A stretch of 64,000 nt of DNA from positions 5,107,501 to 5,171,500 of the forward strand of contig NZ_CP097269.1 in the NCBI RefSeq assembly GCF_028473645.1, written 5' to 3'. Origin of the DNA: Acidovorax sp. GBBC 1281. GTDB taxonomy: Bacteria > Pseudomonadota > Gammaproteobacteria > Burkholderiales > Burkholderiaceae_C. Both the position numbers and the translations under genes were made by a program. Of the stretch, positions 39,805 to 48,715 are shown one piece after another (position 1 is the first letter of the stretch; each line of letters opens with the position of its first letter). The notes beneath the pieces are model-generated. The model had not been told where the DNA came from. It searched no databases and saw only the letters and a program-made list of their open reading frames with translations.

Positions 39805-41610
39805 TCACTGGGTCCATAGCATCAGGTGTTCCACGACGGGGCCGAGCGCCAGGGACGGAACGTAATTGAGCAAACCCACCAGCAACACCGTGGCGATCAG
39901 CAGCGCCACGAACAGCGGGCCGTGCGTAGGCAGCGTGCCCGACGTGGCGGGTAGCCGCTTCTTGGCTGCGAGCGAGCCTGCTATGGCCAGCACCGGCACG
40001 ATCACGCCGAAGCGCCCGAACCACATCGCCAGCGCCAGAAGCACGTTGTAGAACGGCGTGTTGGCGGACAGGCCCGCGAAGGCGCTGCCGTTGTTGTTGC
40101 CGGCCGAGGTGAGGGCATAGAGGATTTCGGAGAAACCATGCGCACCCGGGTTGGCGATGCCCGCCTTGCCGGCCTCGGCGATCACCGCCACTGCGGCACC
40201 CACCAGCACCAGGATCGGCGTGACGAGGATGGCCACCGAGGTGAGCTTCATCTCGCGCACTTCGATCTTCTTGCCCAGGTACTCCGGCGTCCGGCCGATC
40301 ATCAGCCCCGCCATGAACACCGCGAGGATGGCGAACACCAGCATGCCGTACAGGCCCGTGCCCACGCCGCCGAAGACCACTTCGCCCAATTGCATCAGCA
40401 CCATCGGCACCAGCCCACCCAGCGGGGTGAACGAGTCGTGCATCGCGTTCACCGCGCCGCACGAGGCGGCCGTCGTCACGGCGGCGAAGAGTGCCGATGC
40501 GGTGATGCCGAAGCGCACTTCCTTGCCCTCCATGTTGCCGCCGGACTGCAGCGCCGTCGCCGCCTGGTCCACCCCCAGCGCGGCGATGCGCGGGTTGCCG
40601 GCCTGCTCGGCGGGAATGACCACGGCCACCGCCACGGCGAACATCAACGTCATGGCCGCCAGGATCGCCAGGCCCTGGCGCGGATCGCCCACCACCCGGC
40701 CGAACGTGAAGCACAGCGCGGCGGGGATCAGGAAGATCGCCAGCATCTGCACGAAGTTGGTCAGCGGCGTGGGGTTCTCGTACGGATGGGCCGAGTTGGC
40801 ATTGAAGAAGCCCCCGCCATTGGTGCCCAGCATCTTGATGGCCTCCTGCGATGCCACCGGCCCCATGGCCAGCGTTTGCGTGGCGGTGCTTGCGCTCTCC
40901 GTCACCGGGTTGCCGGCCGCGTCTTTCACGGGCTGCCCGTCGGCCGTCAGCTTCGGGTTCTGGTAGGCCGTGGCCTCCAGCGTGGCGACGTCCCGGGACG
41001 GCGAGAAGTTCTGGATCACGCCCTGCCCCACCAGAAACACGGCGATCACCAGAGACACCGGCACCAGCACCCAGGCGTTGATGCGCACCATGTCGGCCCA
41101 GAAGTTGCCCACCAGCCCCTGGCCGTCGGTGCGGCGCGCGGCAAAGCCCCGGGCCAGCGCGAAAGCGACGGCGATGCCCGTGGCCGCCGACAGGAAGTTC
41201 TGCACCGACAGCCCCAGCATCTGCGTGAGGTAACCCATGGTGCCCTCGCCCGCATAGCCCTGCCAGTTGGTGTTGGAGACGAAGCTCACCGCGGTGTTGA
41301 AAGCCGAGTCGGGCGACACGGCGGCCATGCCTTGCGGGTTGAGCGGGAGCCAGGCCTGCAGGCGCTGCAGGCCGTACACGACCACGGCGCCGATGGCATT
41401 GAACGCCAGCAAGGCCAGCGCGTAGTGGCGCCAGTGCATGCTCTCTTCGGGCCGCACGCCGGCCACGCGGTACAGCGGTGACTCGGCGCGGTGCATCCAC
41501 TGCGGCAGCCGGCCATCGCAGATCGCGGCCAGCCATCGGCCCAGGGGCCAGGCCAGCACGAGGAGCACGAGAAGGAAAAGGGCCAACAGGCCCCAGGCGG
41601 ACGCGTCCAT
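39805..41610 (-). CDS. kdpA: Potassium-transporting ATPase channel subunit KdpA
   Basis: A 601-residue multi-span membrane protein of the superfamily of K+ transporters. Selectivity-filter-like loops include [39 protein letters not shown] and [18 protein letters not shown]; the last repeats with [16 protein letters not shown]. It binds and selects K+ before ATP-driven transport by KdpB. It is preceded by the tiny kdpF one base away. Confidence 0.97.
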   Translation of the reverse strand: MDASAWGLLALFLLVLLVLAWPLGRWLAAICDGRLPQWMHRAESPLYRVAGVRPEESMHWRHYALALLAFNAIGAVVVYGLQRLQAWLPLNPQGMAAVSPDSAFNTAVSFVSNTNWQGYAGEGTMGYLTQMLGLSVQNFLSAATGIAVAFALARGFAARRTDGQGLVGNFWADMVRINAWVLVPVSLVIAVFLVGQGVIQNFSPSRDVATLEATAYQNPKLTADGQPVKDAAGNPVTESASTATQTLAMGPVASQEAIKMLGTNGGGFFNANSAHPYENPTPLTNFVQMLAIFLIPAALCFTFGRVVGDPRQGLAILAAMTLMFAVAVAVVIPAEQAGNPRIAALGVDQAATALQSGGNMEGKEVRFGITASALFAAVTTAASCGAVNAMHDSFTPLGGLVPMVLMQLGEVVFGGVGTGLYGMLVFAILAVFMAGLMIGRTPEYLGKKIEVREMKLTSVAILVTPILVLVGAAVAVIAEAGKAGIANPGAHGFSEILYALTSAGNNNGSAFAGLSANTPFYNVLLALAMWFGRFGVIVPVLAIAGSLAAKKRLPATSGTLPTHGPLFVALLIATVLLVGLLNYVPSLALGPVVEHLMLWTQ

Positions 41611-41611
41611 G

Positions 41612-41710
41612 TCAGAACTCCTCGGCGCAGATGAGCGCGAACACCAGGTACGCGAACAGGACGACGGCCACGATGGCGCCGAAGCCGTAGAGCACGTCGA
41701 GCGCGATCAC
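41612..41710 (-). CDS. kdpF: Small membrane subunit KdpF
   Basis: A 32-residue single-span protein ([20 protein letters not shown], then [12 protein letters not shown]) from a GTG at 41710. The size, hydrophobicity, C-terminal charged end and position just before kdpA match KdpF, which stabilises the KdpFABC complex. Its start overlaps the stop of the preceding 34-codon frame by four bases (GTGA), suggesting coupled translation. Confidence 0.85.
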   Translation of the reverse strand: MIALDVLYGFGAIVAVVLFAYLVFALICAEEF

Positions 41711-41811
41711 CGCGATGCTCCCTTGGGGCCGTCGAACCGGCCCAGCAGCACCACGGCCTCCGCCATGGCCACCCACAGCGCCACGAGCGCTGCAATCCAC
41801 ACGATGTCCAT
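41707..41811 (-). CDS. Tiny membrane protein ahead of kdpF
   Basis: A 34-residue single-span candidate (MDIVWIAALVALWVAMAEAV, then [14 protein letters not shown]). The ATG at 41811 has AGGAG six bases upstream, and the stop overlaps the kdpF GTG. A strong ribosome binding site, hydrophobic helix and coupling to kdpF argue that it is real, perhaps an accessory or second KdpF-like subunit. No function is known to me. Because the frame is so short, chance cannot be fully excluded. Confidence 0.65.
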   Translation of the reverse strand: MDIVWIAALVALWVAMAEAVVLLGRFDGPKGASR

Positions 41812-41857
41812 CTCTGACTCCTGCATCAAAACGATGGAATCGATTCTCGGAAGGCGG

Positions 41858-41978
41858 CCGTAAAAAGGGTGCACAGACTGGGGCATGGGGCGTAAACGCG
41901 CCGTAAAAACGCACGGCGGCGGGGTGCCGTTACCGATTCTTGATGGGCGGAGCCATGCTTTTGACACCGTTTTTACGG
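41858..41978. promoter_or_regulatory. CCGTAAAAA repeats between kdp operon and porin gene
   Basis: CCGTAAAAA occurs at 41858-41866 and 41901-41909, and in the opposite direction at 41970-41978, where CCGT-TTTT-ACGG also makes a small palindrome. Lying between the divergent kdp and porin genes, they are candidate KdpE or other regulator sites. A TTGACA at 41961-41966 could be a -35 for the porin gene, but no good -10 follows. Confidence 0.35.
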
Positions 41979-42022
41979 GTGCCTGCCTACGCTTTGCGCT
42001 TTTCCAACGACCGCGTGAAGCC

Positions 42023-42835
42023 ATGACGACCCCTTTTCCCGTTTTCCGAGCCCTTCCCCTGGCCGCCGCCCTGTGCGCGGCGCTGCCGCTGCTGGCCCAC
42101 GCCCAGTTCACCGGCAACATCGCCCTCACTTCGAACTACAAGTTCCGCGGGCAGGACCAGGACATGCTCCGTTCGAACCAGTTCGCCAAGACCGGCGCCT
42201 TCAAGCCGGCGGTGCAGGGCGGAGTCGACTACGCCTTCGGTGACAGTGGCTGGTACGTGGGCAACTGGAACGCCAGCGTGAACTGGCTGCGCGGCAACCA
42301 CCTGGAGAGCGACCTCTACGGCGGCTACAAATGGAAGGCCGGTGCCACCGATCTCGACGTGGGCGCCCTCGCCTACCTCTACCCCGGCAACCGCAGCGGC
42401 AACACCACCGAGCTGTATGCCAGCGCCACCCATGCCGACGAAGCCCTGGGCACGTTCACGCTCAAGTACTCGCACACGGTGTCGGACGACTATTTCGGCT
42501 ATGCGGGCGCCCGGACGGGCTCGGGCCTGTCGGGGCGCAACACGGGCTATGTGAACCTGGCGTACAGCCACGCGCTGGGCGCGCAGCTCAGCTTGAAAGC
42601 CGCCATCGGCTATACGCGAATGGCCGGAGACATCCGCCGCCTGGGATGGCCCAGCTACGTCGATTACCAGGTCGGAGCGGCCTACGACTTCGGCGGCGGG
42701 CTCTCGCTCACCGGGGCATTGCAAGGGGCCAACCGGCAGGCCGCCTATGCGGCCGCCACCGGCCCGGCAGCGGATGCCGCGCGCTACTCGCCCAACAAAG
42801 GGCGCCTCATCGTCACGCTGGCCCAGGTTTTCTGA
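42023..42835 (+). CDS. TorF family putative porin
   Basis: A 270-residue outer-membrane protein. The ATG at 42023 gives a signal peptide ending LLAHAQ. The mature part begins FTGNIALTSNYKFRGQDQD, the signature of the TorF/TIGR02001 group, and alternates short amphipathic beta strands with many Tyr and Gly, ending in RLIVTLAQVF with a terminal Phe as usual for beta-barrel proteins. The transported substrate is unknown. It is divergent from the kdp operon. Confidence 0.85.
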   Translation: MTTPFPVFRALPLAAALCAALPLLAHAQFTGNIALTSNYKFRGQDQDMLRSNQFAKTGAFKPAVQGGVDYAFGDSGWYVGNWNASVNWLRGNHLESDLYGGYKWKAGATDLDVGALAYLYPGNRSGNTTELYASATHADEALGTFTLKYSHTVSDDYFGYAGARTGSGLSGRNTGYVNLAYSHALGAQLSLKAAIGYTRMAGDIRRLGWPSYVDYQVGAAYDFGGGLSLTGALQGANRQAAYAAATGPAADAARYSPNKGRLIVTLAQVF

Positions 42836-42913
42836 CGGGAGCACCGCCGGCAAGGCTGGCGCAGCGGCATCCGGTCAAACAGGCCCGACGCCAGGAGATT
42901 CATTGCCTCCTTA

Positions 42914-42930
42914 GCTATTAAATTTATAGC
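42914..42930. repeat. Dispersed repeat GCTAY-N7-ATAGC, copy 3
   Basis: GCTAT (42914-42918), seven bases, ATAGC (42926-42930). It lies just after the stop of the EI gene (42934, minus strand), between it and the porin gene. The core is the only part present; no long tail follows. Confidence 0.5.
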
Positions 42931-42933
42931 AAT

Positions 42934-44688
42934 CTATTCGGCCAGCAGCGCGGCCGGGTCGTCCGAGGCGAGCACGCCCTGCGCCCACGGCCCGAGCTTG
43001 CGGGTGTCGGCGCGCAGCACCTCCTGCTTGACCGCGAGGATCTGCGCCGGGTGCATGGAAAAGCTGCGCAGGCCCAGGCCCAGCAGCAGCCGCGTCATGG
43101 AGACGTCGCCTGCCGTCTCACCGCACACGCACACGCTCTTGCCCTGGCGCTCGCCCTCGGCAATCACCTGGGCCACCAGCTGCAGCACGGCGGGGTGCAG
43201 GGGGTCGTAGAGGTGGGCCACGGCCTCGTCGGCGCGGTCGATGGCCAGGGTGTACTGGATCAGGTCGTTGGTGCCGATCGACAGGAAGTCGAAGTACTTC
43301 AGGAAGCTGCGCACCATGAGCGCGGCGGCCGGCACCTCGATCATCGCCCCCAGTTGCACCGGCCCATGCGCCACGCCGCGCGCATCCAGCTCGGCGCGGG
43401 CCATCTCCACCTGGGCGAGGGTCTGCTGGATCTCGCTCACGTGCGCGAGCATCGGGAACAGCAGGTTCACCGGGCCATGCACGGCCGCGCGCAGCACGGC
43501 GCGCAGCTGCGTGCGGAACATGGCCGGATCGGCCAGGCTCCAGCGGATGGCGCGCAGGCCGAGCGCGGGGTTCAGGTAGCTGTCCTTGTAGCCCTTGTCG
43601 AGCGGCTTGTCGGCCCCCACGTCGATGGTGCGCAGCGTGACGGGCATGCCGTTCATGCCCTGCACCGCCTCGCGGTAGGCCTGGTACTGCTCTTCCTCAC
43701 CCGGCAGGTGGCCGTTGCGCCCCATGAACATGAATTCGCTGCGGAACAGGCCCACGCCCGCAGCGCCGCCGCGCAGCGCAGCGGCCGCGTCGGCAGGCTG
43801 CTCGATGTTGGCCAGCAGCTCGATCTTCTGCCCATCCAGCGTGACCGCCGGGGTATGGCGCAGGCGCGACAGGCGCTCGCGCTCCAGCGTGGTCTGGCGC
43901 TGGCGGAAACCGTATTCGGCCAAGATGATGGGCGACGGGTCCACGATCATCACGCCGGCATCGCCGTCGATGATGACCCAGTCGTCCTGCCGCACCAGCT
44001 GGCTGGCGGCGCGCGCGCCCACCACCGCGGGGATGTCCATGCTGCGCGCCACGATGGCCGTGTGCGAGGTCTTGCCGCCCACGTCCGTCACGAAACCGGC
44101 GAACACGCTCTTCTTGAACTGCAGCATGTCGGCCGGCGACAGGTCGTGGGCCACCAGCACGAGGGGCACGTCCACCGTGTCGTCCAGCAGCAGGTCCTGC
44201 TGGTTGCTGCGGCGGGGGCTGCTGGGCGGCGGCGCCACCGGGCTGGCCACGCCTTTCATGTGGCGTAGGACGCGTTCCACCACCTGCTCCAGATCGGCCT
44301 TGCGCTCGCGCAGGTACTCGTCCTCCATCTCGTCGAACTGGCGCGCGATGACCTCCAGCTGGGTGGTCAGCGCCCATTCGGCGTTGTAGAGGCGGTCGGT
44401 GATCCAGTGCTTGACGCCGCTCACCAGCGCCTCGTCCTGCAGCAGCATCATGTGCACGTCGAGCAGCGCCGCCAGTTCGGGGGGCGCATCGTGCGGCATC
44501 TCGGCCTGCAGGCGCTGCAGCTCCTCCACCACGGCGTTGCGGCCGTTGCGCACGCGCACGATCTCCGCGCCGACCTGGTCCGCGTCGATGAAATAGTGCG
44601 CCACGTCCACGCGGCTCGACGCGACCAGCACGGCGCGCCCGATGGCGATGCCGCGGGCGACCGCCAGACCGTGGACGGCGAACGTCAT
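42934..44688 (-). CDS. ptsI: Phosphoenolpyruvate-protein phosphotransferase (PTS enzyme I)
   Basis: A 584-residue enzyme I. The phospho-acceptor lies in GGKTSHTAIVARSMDIPAVVG (His209), and the C-terminal PEP-binding domain shows GVGLFRSEFMFMGR, LRTIDVGADKPLDKG, GAMIEVPAAALM, LSIGTNDLIQYTLAIDR and VCGETAGD. It takes phosphate from PEP and passes it to HPr. With only HPr and an EIIA beside it, and no EIIB/EIIC, it probably serves regulation rather than sugar uptake. The linker near residues 150-165 is Pro/Ser-rich. Confidence 0.95.
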   Translation of the reverse strand: MTFAVHGLAVARGIAIGRAVLVASSRVDVAHYFIDADQVGAEIVRVRNGRNAVVEELQRLQAEMPHDAPPELAALLDVHMMLLQDEALVSGVKHWITDRLYNAEWALTTQLEVIARQFDEMEDEYLRERKADLEQVVERVLRHMKGVASPVAPPPSSPRRSNQQDLLLDDTVDVPLVLVAHDLSPADMLQFKKSVFAGFVTDVGGKTSHTAIVARSMDIPAVVGARAASQLVRQDDWVIIDGDAGVMIVDPSPIILAEYGFRQRQTTLERERLSRLRHTPAVTLDGQKIELLANIEQPADAAAALRGGAAGVGLFRSEFMFMGRNGHLPGEEEQYQAYREAVQGMNGMPVTLRTIDVGADKPLDKGYKDSYLNPALGLRAIRWSLADPAMFRTQLRAVLRAAVHGPVNLLFPMLAHVSEIQQTLAQVEMARAELDARGVAHGPVQLGAMIEVPAAALMVRSFLKYFDFLSIGTNDLIQYTLAIDRADEAVAHLYDPLHPAVLQLVAQVIAEGERQGKSVCVCGETAGDVSMTRLLLGLGLRSFSMHPAQILAVKQEVLRADTRKLGPWAQGVLASDDPAALLAE

Positions 44689-44766
44689 GGCGCTGGCGCT
44701 CCTGGCCTGCCCGCGGCGCGCGCAGGCTGGCAGGCGGCGCGGCAGGCGATCAGCGCGGGCCGCACA

Positions 44767-45036
44767 TCACTCCCCTTCGCCGAACTTGCCGTCAATCAGG
44801 GCCCGAAGCGCATCCATGGCTTCCTGCTCCTGCGCGCCGTTGGTCTCCAATTCGACCGTCGAGCCCAGCCCCGCGGCCAGCATCATGACGCCCATGATGC
44901 TTTTGGCATTGATGCGCCGCTCGCCCTTGGCCAGCCAGACATCGCACGGAAAACTGCCTGCCAGCTTCGTGAGCTTGGCGGACGCCCGGGCATGCAGGCC
45001 CAGCTTATTGCTGATGGTGATGGTCGTCTTGATCAT
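44767..45036 (-). CDS. ptsH: Phosphocarrier protein HPr
   Basis: An 89-residue HPr. The phosphorylated His15 is in KLGLHARASAKLTKLA, and Ser46 in AKSIMGVMMLAAGLGS marks the HPr-kinase regulatory site found in many betaproteobacteria. It accepts phosphate from enzyme I and gives it to EIIA. Its start overlaps the EIIA gene by 32 bases, so the two are translated together. Confidence 0.97.
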   Translation of the reverse strand: MIKTTITISNKLGLHARASAKLTKLAGSFPCDVWLAKGERRINAKSIMGVMMLAAGLGSTVELETNGAQEQEAMDALRALIDGKFGEGE

Positions 45037-45460
45037 GGTGGGAACGTCGTATCTGGTTCTGCGGGGCCGAGATCGCCACCTGCATCACGCCCTGGGTGCC
45101 GCCGACCACCGCGCGAGAAACGAGCGCCTCCAGCGGTTCGTGCCGGTAGCTCACGGTGCGCAGCAGCATGGGCAGATTCACACCGGTGACCAGCCGCGAA
45201 TGCTCGCCATCCACCAGGCGCTGCGCGACGTTGCACGGCGTGGCGCCGAATACGTCGGTCAGCACCAGCGTGGGCGAATCGCCTTCGTGCGAGGCCAGCA
45301 GGATGCGTGCGGTGGCCAGGGTCTCTTCGGGCGGCGTGTGGGGATGCACGTCGAACGCGAGCACCTCCTCGCCACAGTCGGGAAACACATGGAGAGCGCA
45401 CTCGCGCAGCGCATGGGCCAGCGGGGAGTGGGCGATGATGAGGATGCGCGTGCTGCTCAT
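45005..45460 (-). CDS. PTS EIIA component, mannose/fructose family
   Basis: A 151-residue EIIA-Man-like protein. The phospho-acceptor His is in RILIIAHSPLAHALREC, and the Rossmann-like core follows with LVLTDVFGATPCNVAQRL and VTGVNLPMLLRTVSYR. The C-terminal tail (DQDDHHHQQ) is His-rich and partly overlaps the HPr gene. With HPr and EI it forms a truncated PTS lacking EIIB and EIIC, as in other betaproteobacteria. The receiver of the phosphate is not visible here. Confidence 0.9.
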   Translation of the reverse strand: MSSTRILIIAHSPLAHALRECALHVFPDCGEEVLAFDVHPHTPPEETLATARILLASHEGDSPTLVLTDVFGATPCNVAQRLVDGEHSRLVTGVNLPMLLRTVSYRHEPLEALVSRAVVGGTQGVMQVAISAPQNQIRRSHHDQDDHHHQQ

Positions 45461-45557
45461 GGGGCAATGGAGTGAACCGCATTATGGCGCCGCGTGCAGC
45501 CCTCGATGGGCATTCGCAGCCCGCGCGCGAGGCCTGAGGAAGGAGAGGCGACTCCGA

Positions 45558-46103
45558 TCATGGCAGCGCCAGTCCGGCAAAGAACGTGTCCGCGACCGCC
45601 ATGCGCGGGGCGGCCGTATAGACCACCGCGTGGTACAGACGCGCCTGCCGCCCTTCCATGCGGGCAAACCAGACGGCTTGCGCGGTCACCGCACCGCCGT
45701 CGCTGCGCCGCCCCTGGGCTTGCAGCCGCACCGACTGCGGCAGGGCCAAGGCACCGGCCGGCACGAAGGCAACAGCACCCGCTTCGGCATCCCCTGCCGC
45801 CGGCGCCTGCATGCGTGCCAGCACCGCCGCCCGCCACTGCGCGAGGACAGCGCCCGCCTGCGAGGGGTCTTCGACCACCATGTGCGAAACGGCAAACGTC
45901 GCGCCATCGGCCTCGCAGCCCACCATGGCCAGATCCGCGGGCCGCCCACCCAGATCCACCGGCCGTGTGGCGTGATCCGGCTTGCAAGGCAGCAGCACCG
46001 TGAGGCCGGCGCTTTCGAGTGGCACGCTGCGCCAGTTCAGCGCGGGGCTGCAGCCGGCGAGCAGCAGGGCCAGCGCAGAGGCGATACCAATTGGGCAATG
46101 CAT
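45558..46103 (-). CDS. Predicted lipoprotein of unknown function
   Basis: A 181-residue protein from the ATG at 46103. The signal peptide MHCPIGIASALALLLAGCSP has a lipobox LLAGC, so it is probably anchored by Cys18. The body contains WRSVPLESAGLTVLLPCKPDHATRPVDLGG and VWFARMEGRQARLYHAVVY, but no domain I recognise. It is divergent from the TlpA-like gene and downstream of nothing obvious. Its Cys residues after the lipobox (Cys39, and another near 62) could form a disulfide. Confidence 0.7.
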   Translation of the reverse strand: MHCPIGIASALALLLAGCSPALNWRSVPLESAGLTVLLPCKPDHATRPVDLGGRPADLAMVGCEADGATFAVSHMVVEDPSQAGAVLAQWRAAVLARMQAPAAGDAEAGAVAFVPAGALALPQSVRLQAQGRRSDGGAVTAQAVWFARMEGRQARLYHAVVYTAAPRMAVADTFFAGLALP

Positions 46104-46285
46104 CCGCGCATTATCCGGAGTGCCGCAATGGGCCTGCCGTGGCAAGCCGGTCCGGGGCCTCGGCCTCGCAGGATCAGCGAACTTTCGCAGGGCCTTGCGC
46201 TCCATCACCCCGAAGATTCGGACCGTCCGGCAAAATGTCGACAGACAGCTGCACGCACCGTGCAGACACAGGTGGAAAGAGCGCA

Positions 46286-46789
46286 ATGGGCATCAAGCAT
46301 TGGTTGGGCGCCGCGGCAGTGGCGGCATTCGCAGGCATCGGCGCCTTCGTGTTCCTGGGCGCCGGCACGTCCCAGGCACCGCAGTCGACCTTTGTGCTGC
46401 TGGACGGCTCCAAGAAGACCACCGCCGATCTGCACGGCCAGGTCACCCTGGTCAACTTCTGGGCCACCAGTTGCGTCACCTGCGTGGCAGAGATGCCCGA
46501 GGTCGTGGCGACCTACCAGAAGTACCGGGCACAGGGCTTCGACACCTTGGCCGTCGCCATGAGCTACGACCCACCGAGCTATGTGGTGAATTTCGCCGAA
46601 ACCCGCCAACTGCCGTTCAAGGTCGCCATCGACAACACCGGCGCGGTGGCCCAGGCTTGGGGTGACGTCAAGCTCACCCCGTCCACCTTCATCGTCAACA
46701 AGCGCGGCGAGATCGTCAAGACCTATGTCGGGGCTCCCGACTTCCCCGAGCTCCATCGGCTCATCGAGCGCCTGCTGGCAGAGACCTGA
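46286..46789 (+). CDS. TlpA-like thioredoxin-fold protein
   Basis: A 167-residue periplasmic or membrane-anchored thiol-disulfide protein. One N-terminal hydrophobic segment (about 7-27) precedes a thioredoxin fold with VTLVNFWATSCVTCVAEMPEVV, active-site Cys63 and Cys66 (C-V-T-C), cis-Pro in LTPSTFIVNKRGEIV. This resembles TlpA/ResA-like reductases that serve cytochrome c or other periplasmic thiols. The redox partner is not identified. The start is the ATG at 46286; an upstream extension in frame lacks sense. Confidence 0.88.
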   Translation: MGIKHWLGAAAVAAFAGIGAFVFLGAGTSQAPQSTFVLLDGSKKTTADLHGQVTLVNFWATSCVTCVAEMPEVVATYQKYRAQGFDTLAVAMSYDPPSYVVNFAETRQLPFKVAIDNTGAVAQAWGDVKLTPSTFIVNKRGEIVKTYVGAPDFPELHRLIERLLAET

Positions 46790-46823
46790 TCCCCGCTCCA
46801 CGGCTTGGGCGGCCAACCGCCGG

Positions 46824-46853
46824 TTGAATGGGCCGGGCAGAGCCCGCTACACT
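46824..46853 (+). promoter_or_regulatory. Candidate sigma70 promoter of the GNAT gene
   Basis: TTGAAT (46824-46829) is followed after 18 bases by TACACT (46848-46853). It lies about 30 bases before the GTG at 46883. Confidence 0.45.
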
Positions 46854-46882
46854 GGCAACTCCTTCGTTCCTAGCAACCGCCT

Positions 46883-47374
46883 GTGGACCAGCCCTCCGTG
46901 GCCCTGCTGACGCCGACCCTTCCGGCTGAGATGGACGCTGTGCGCGACATCTTCCGGGAATATGCCGACAGCTTGGGCATCGACCTGTATTTCCAGAACT
47001 TCGAGGCCGAACTGGCCACTCTGCCGGCGGACTATGCACCGCCGCGTGGCCAGCTCCTGCTGGCGGAAGTGGACGGTGCCATCGCGGGCTGCTGTGCCCT
47101 GCGCCCCATGGACAACGCCGATTACCCCAACGCCAGCGAAATGAAGCGCCTGTATGTGCGCAAGGCATTCCGCGGTTTCGGTCTCGGCCGGCAACTGGCA
47201 GAGGCCATTCTCGATGCGGCGCGGCAAGCGGGATATGCCTGCGTGCTGCTCGATACGCTTGATGGCATGGAATCGGCTCGTGCGCTGTATGCCGACCTGG
47301 GCTTCGAAGAAATTCCGCCCTACTATCACAACCCCATCGCAGGGTCGCACTACCTCAAGGCGGATATCGATTAA
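46883..47374 (+). CDS. GNAT family N-acetyltransferase
   Basis: A 163-residue acetyltransferase starting at GTG 46883. The acetyl-CoA loop is visible as EMKRLYVRKAFRGFGLGRQLAEAILDAARQAGY (R/Q-x-x-G-x-G/A pattern), with YADLGFEEIPPYYHNP at the C-terminus. The substrate is unknown. It is preceded by the TlpA-like gene and convergent with the peroxiredoxin gene. Confidence 0.9.
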   Translation: MDQPSVALLTPTLPAEMDAVRDIFREYADSLGIDLYFQNFEAELATLPADYAPPRGQLLLAEVDGAIAGCCALRPMDNADYPNASEMKRLYVRKAFRGFGLGRQLAEAILDAARQAGYACVLLDTLDGMESARALYADLGFEEIPPYYHNPIAGSHYLKADID

Positions 47375-47583
47375 GGCACAGCGAGCGCGCGAAGGGGCGG
47401 AGCATCCCGGCGCCTTCGCCGCCATGGCCAGCGTGGTGCTTGGCACAACGGTCCGTATCGACCCCGGGGACCGTCCTGCCATCACCAGCGCCATGCGATG
47501 AGGTCACCGAACAAACCGCATCGCGCTGGACACGGAACGGGCAATTTTCTCTCCCGTCCCCGAACCAACGGCACCTTTTGTGT

Positions 47584-48090
47584 TCAGCCCTTGGCCTGTG
47601 CCAACAGCGTCGCCGCGTCGCTCACTTCGAACTTGCCGGGCGCTTCGATGTTCAGCGATGCCACCTTGCCATCTTTCACCAGCATCGAATACCGATTGCT
47701 GCGCAGGCCCAGACCCTTGCCGTTCAGATCCAGCGTCAGGCCCGTGGCCTTGGCAAAAGCAGCATCGCCGTCCGCCAGCATGCGCACCTTGCCCTGGGTC
47801 TTCTGATCGCGCGCCCAGGCGCCCATCACGAACGCGTCATTCACGCTCAGGCACCAGATCTCGTCCACACCCGCAGCCTTGAAGGCCTCGGCCTGCTCCA
47901 CATACCCAGGAACATGCTTGGCGGAACAGGTCGGCGTAAAGGCACCTGGCACGGCAAATAGCGCGATGGTCTTGCCGGTGGTGGCCTGGTCCACTGCGAC
48001 AGGGTTGGGACCGAGGCTGCAACCGTCGCCTTCGACTTCAGAATATTCCATCAAGGTGATGGCAGGCAGGGTTTCACCGACTTTGATCAT
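47584..48090 (-). CDS. Peroxiredoxin, Prx5-like
   Basis: A 168-residue thiol peroxidase. The peroxidatic Cys55 lies in ALFAVPGAFTPTCSAKHVPGY, followed by the family's VDEIWCLSVNDAFVMGAWA and RSNRYSMLVKDGKVASLNIE. It reduces hydroperoxides, usually with glutathione/glutaredoxin or thioredoxin as partner; a second Cys is present at WCLS. It follows the S10 operon terminator and is likely its own unit. Confidence 0.95.
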   Translation of the reverse strand: MIKVGETLPAITLMEYSEVEGDGCSLGPNPVAVDQATTGKTIALFAVPGAFTPTCSAKHVPGYVEQAEAFKAAGVDEIWCLSVNDAFVMGAWARDQKTQGKVRMLADGDAAFAKATGLTLDLNGKGLGLRSNRYSMLVKDGKVASLNIEAPGKFEVSDAATLLAQAKG

Positions 48091-48138
48091 GCTGGGCTCC
48101 TAGGGTGTGGAATGAGGGACCTGCAGAACGCGGGCCCC

Positions 48139-48173
48139 AAAAAACAAAACGGCCCAGCATTGTGGGTCGTTTT
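48139..48173 (-). terminator. Rho-independent terminator after the S10 operon
   Basis: On the minus strand an 11-base-pair stem (complement of 48146-48156 with 48163-48173, one G-U pair) is followed by G and six T (48139-48144 are A). It lies about 50 bases after the rpsQ stop, so the operon seems to end at rpsQ. A second perfect eight-base palindrome (ACAAGCCC/GGGCTTGT, 48191-48209) lies between. Confidence 0.85.
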
Positions 48174-48222
48174 GAGCGGCTTTGCAGCCAACAAGCCCGT
48201 AGGGCTTGTAAGGATCTGCCAA

Positions 48223-48492
48223 TCAGACCAGTGCGGCCTTCTGGACCAGACGGGTGGCAACCCAGTTCTTGGTCTTGGAGATCGGACGGCTTTCCGTGAT
48301 CTCGATGGTGTCACCCAACTTGTATTCGCCCTTTTCGTCATGGGCGTGGTACTTGCTGGATTTCGCCACGATCTTGCCGTAGAGCTCGTGCTTCACACGG
48401 CGCTCGACCAGCACGGTCACGGTCTTCGTACGCTTGTCGCTGACCACCTTGCCAATCAAGGTGCGCTTGAGGGATTTTTTAGCTTCCGTCAT
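48223..48492 (-). CDS. rpsQ: 30S ribosomal protein S17
   Basis: An 89-residue ribosomal protein with the S17 core [33 protein letters not shown] and [20 protein letters not shown]. It binds 16S rRNA early in assembly. It is last in the S10 cluster here, followed by a terminator. Confidence 0.98.
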   Translation of the reverse strand: MTEAKKSLKRTLIGKVVSDKRTKTVTVLVERRVKHELYGKIVAKSSKYHAHDEKGEYKLGDTIEITESRPISKTKNWVATRLVQKAALV

Positions 48493-48501
48493 GTGGGCTC
48501 C

Positions 48502-48699
48502 TTACTTGGCGGCTTGCTTTTCAGCAAGAATGGTCTTGGCACGAGCGATATCCCGACGGGTGATACGCAGCGTATTGGTGTTTGCCAGTTGTTGCGTGGC
48601 CTTCTGCATGCGCAGACCGAAGTGGGCCTTTTGCAAGGACTTGATTTCGGTTTCGATGCCAGCGACGTCTTTTTGGCGCAGTTCAGCAGCTTTCGTCAT
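48502..48699 (-). CDS. rpmC: 50S ribosomal protein L29
   Basis: A 65-residue protein, start [20 protein letters not shown] at 48699. It has the L29 two-helix pattern [40 protein letters not shown]. It lies at the polypeptide exit of the ribosome. Position between rplP and rpsQ is standard. Confidence 0.97.
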   Translation of the reverse strand: MTKAAELRQKDVAGIETEIKSLQKAHFGLRMQKATQQLANTNTLRITRRDIARAKTILAEKQAAK

Positions 48700-48715
48700 T
48701 TCGATTCTCCTGAAT

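Noticed and set aside
47448..47474. Imperfect inverted repeat ACGGTCC/GGACCGT between the GNAT and peroxiredoxin genes
   Set aside because: Short stem, long loop and no T run; not convincing as a terminator.
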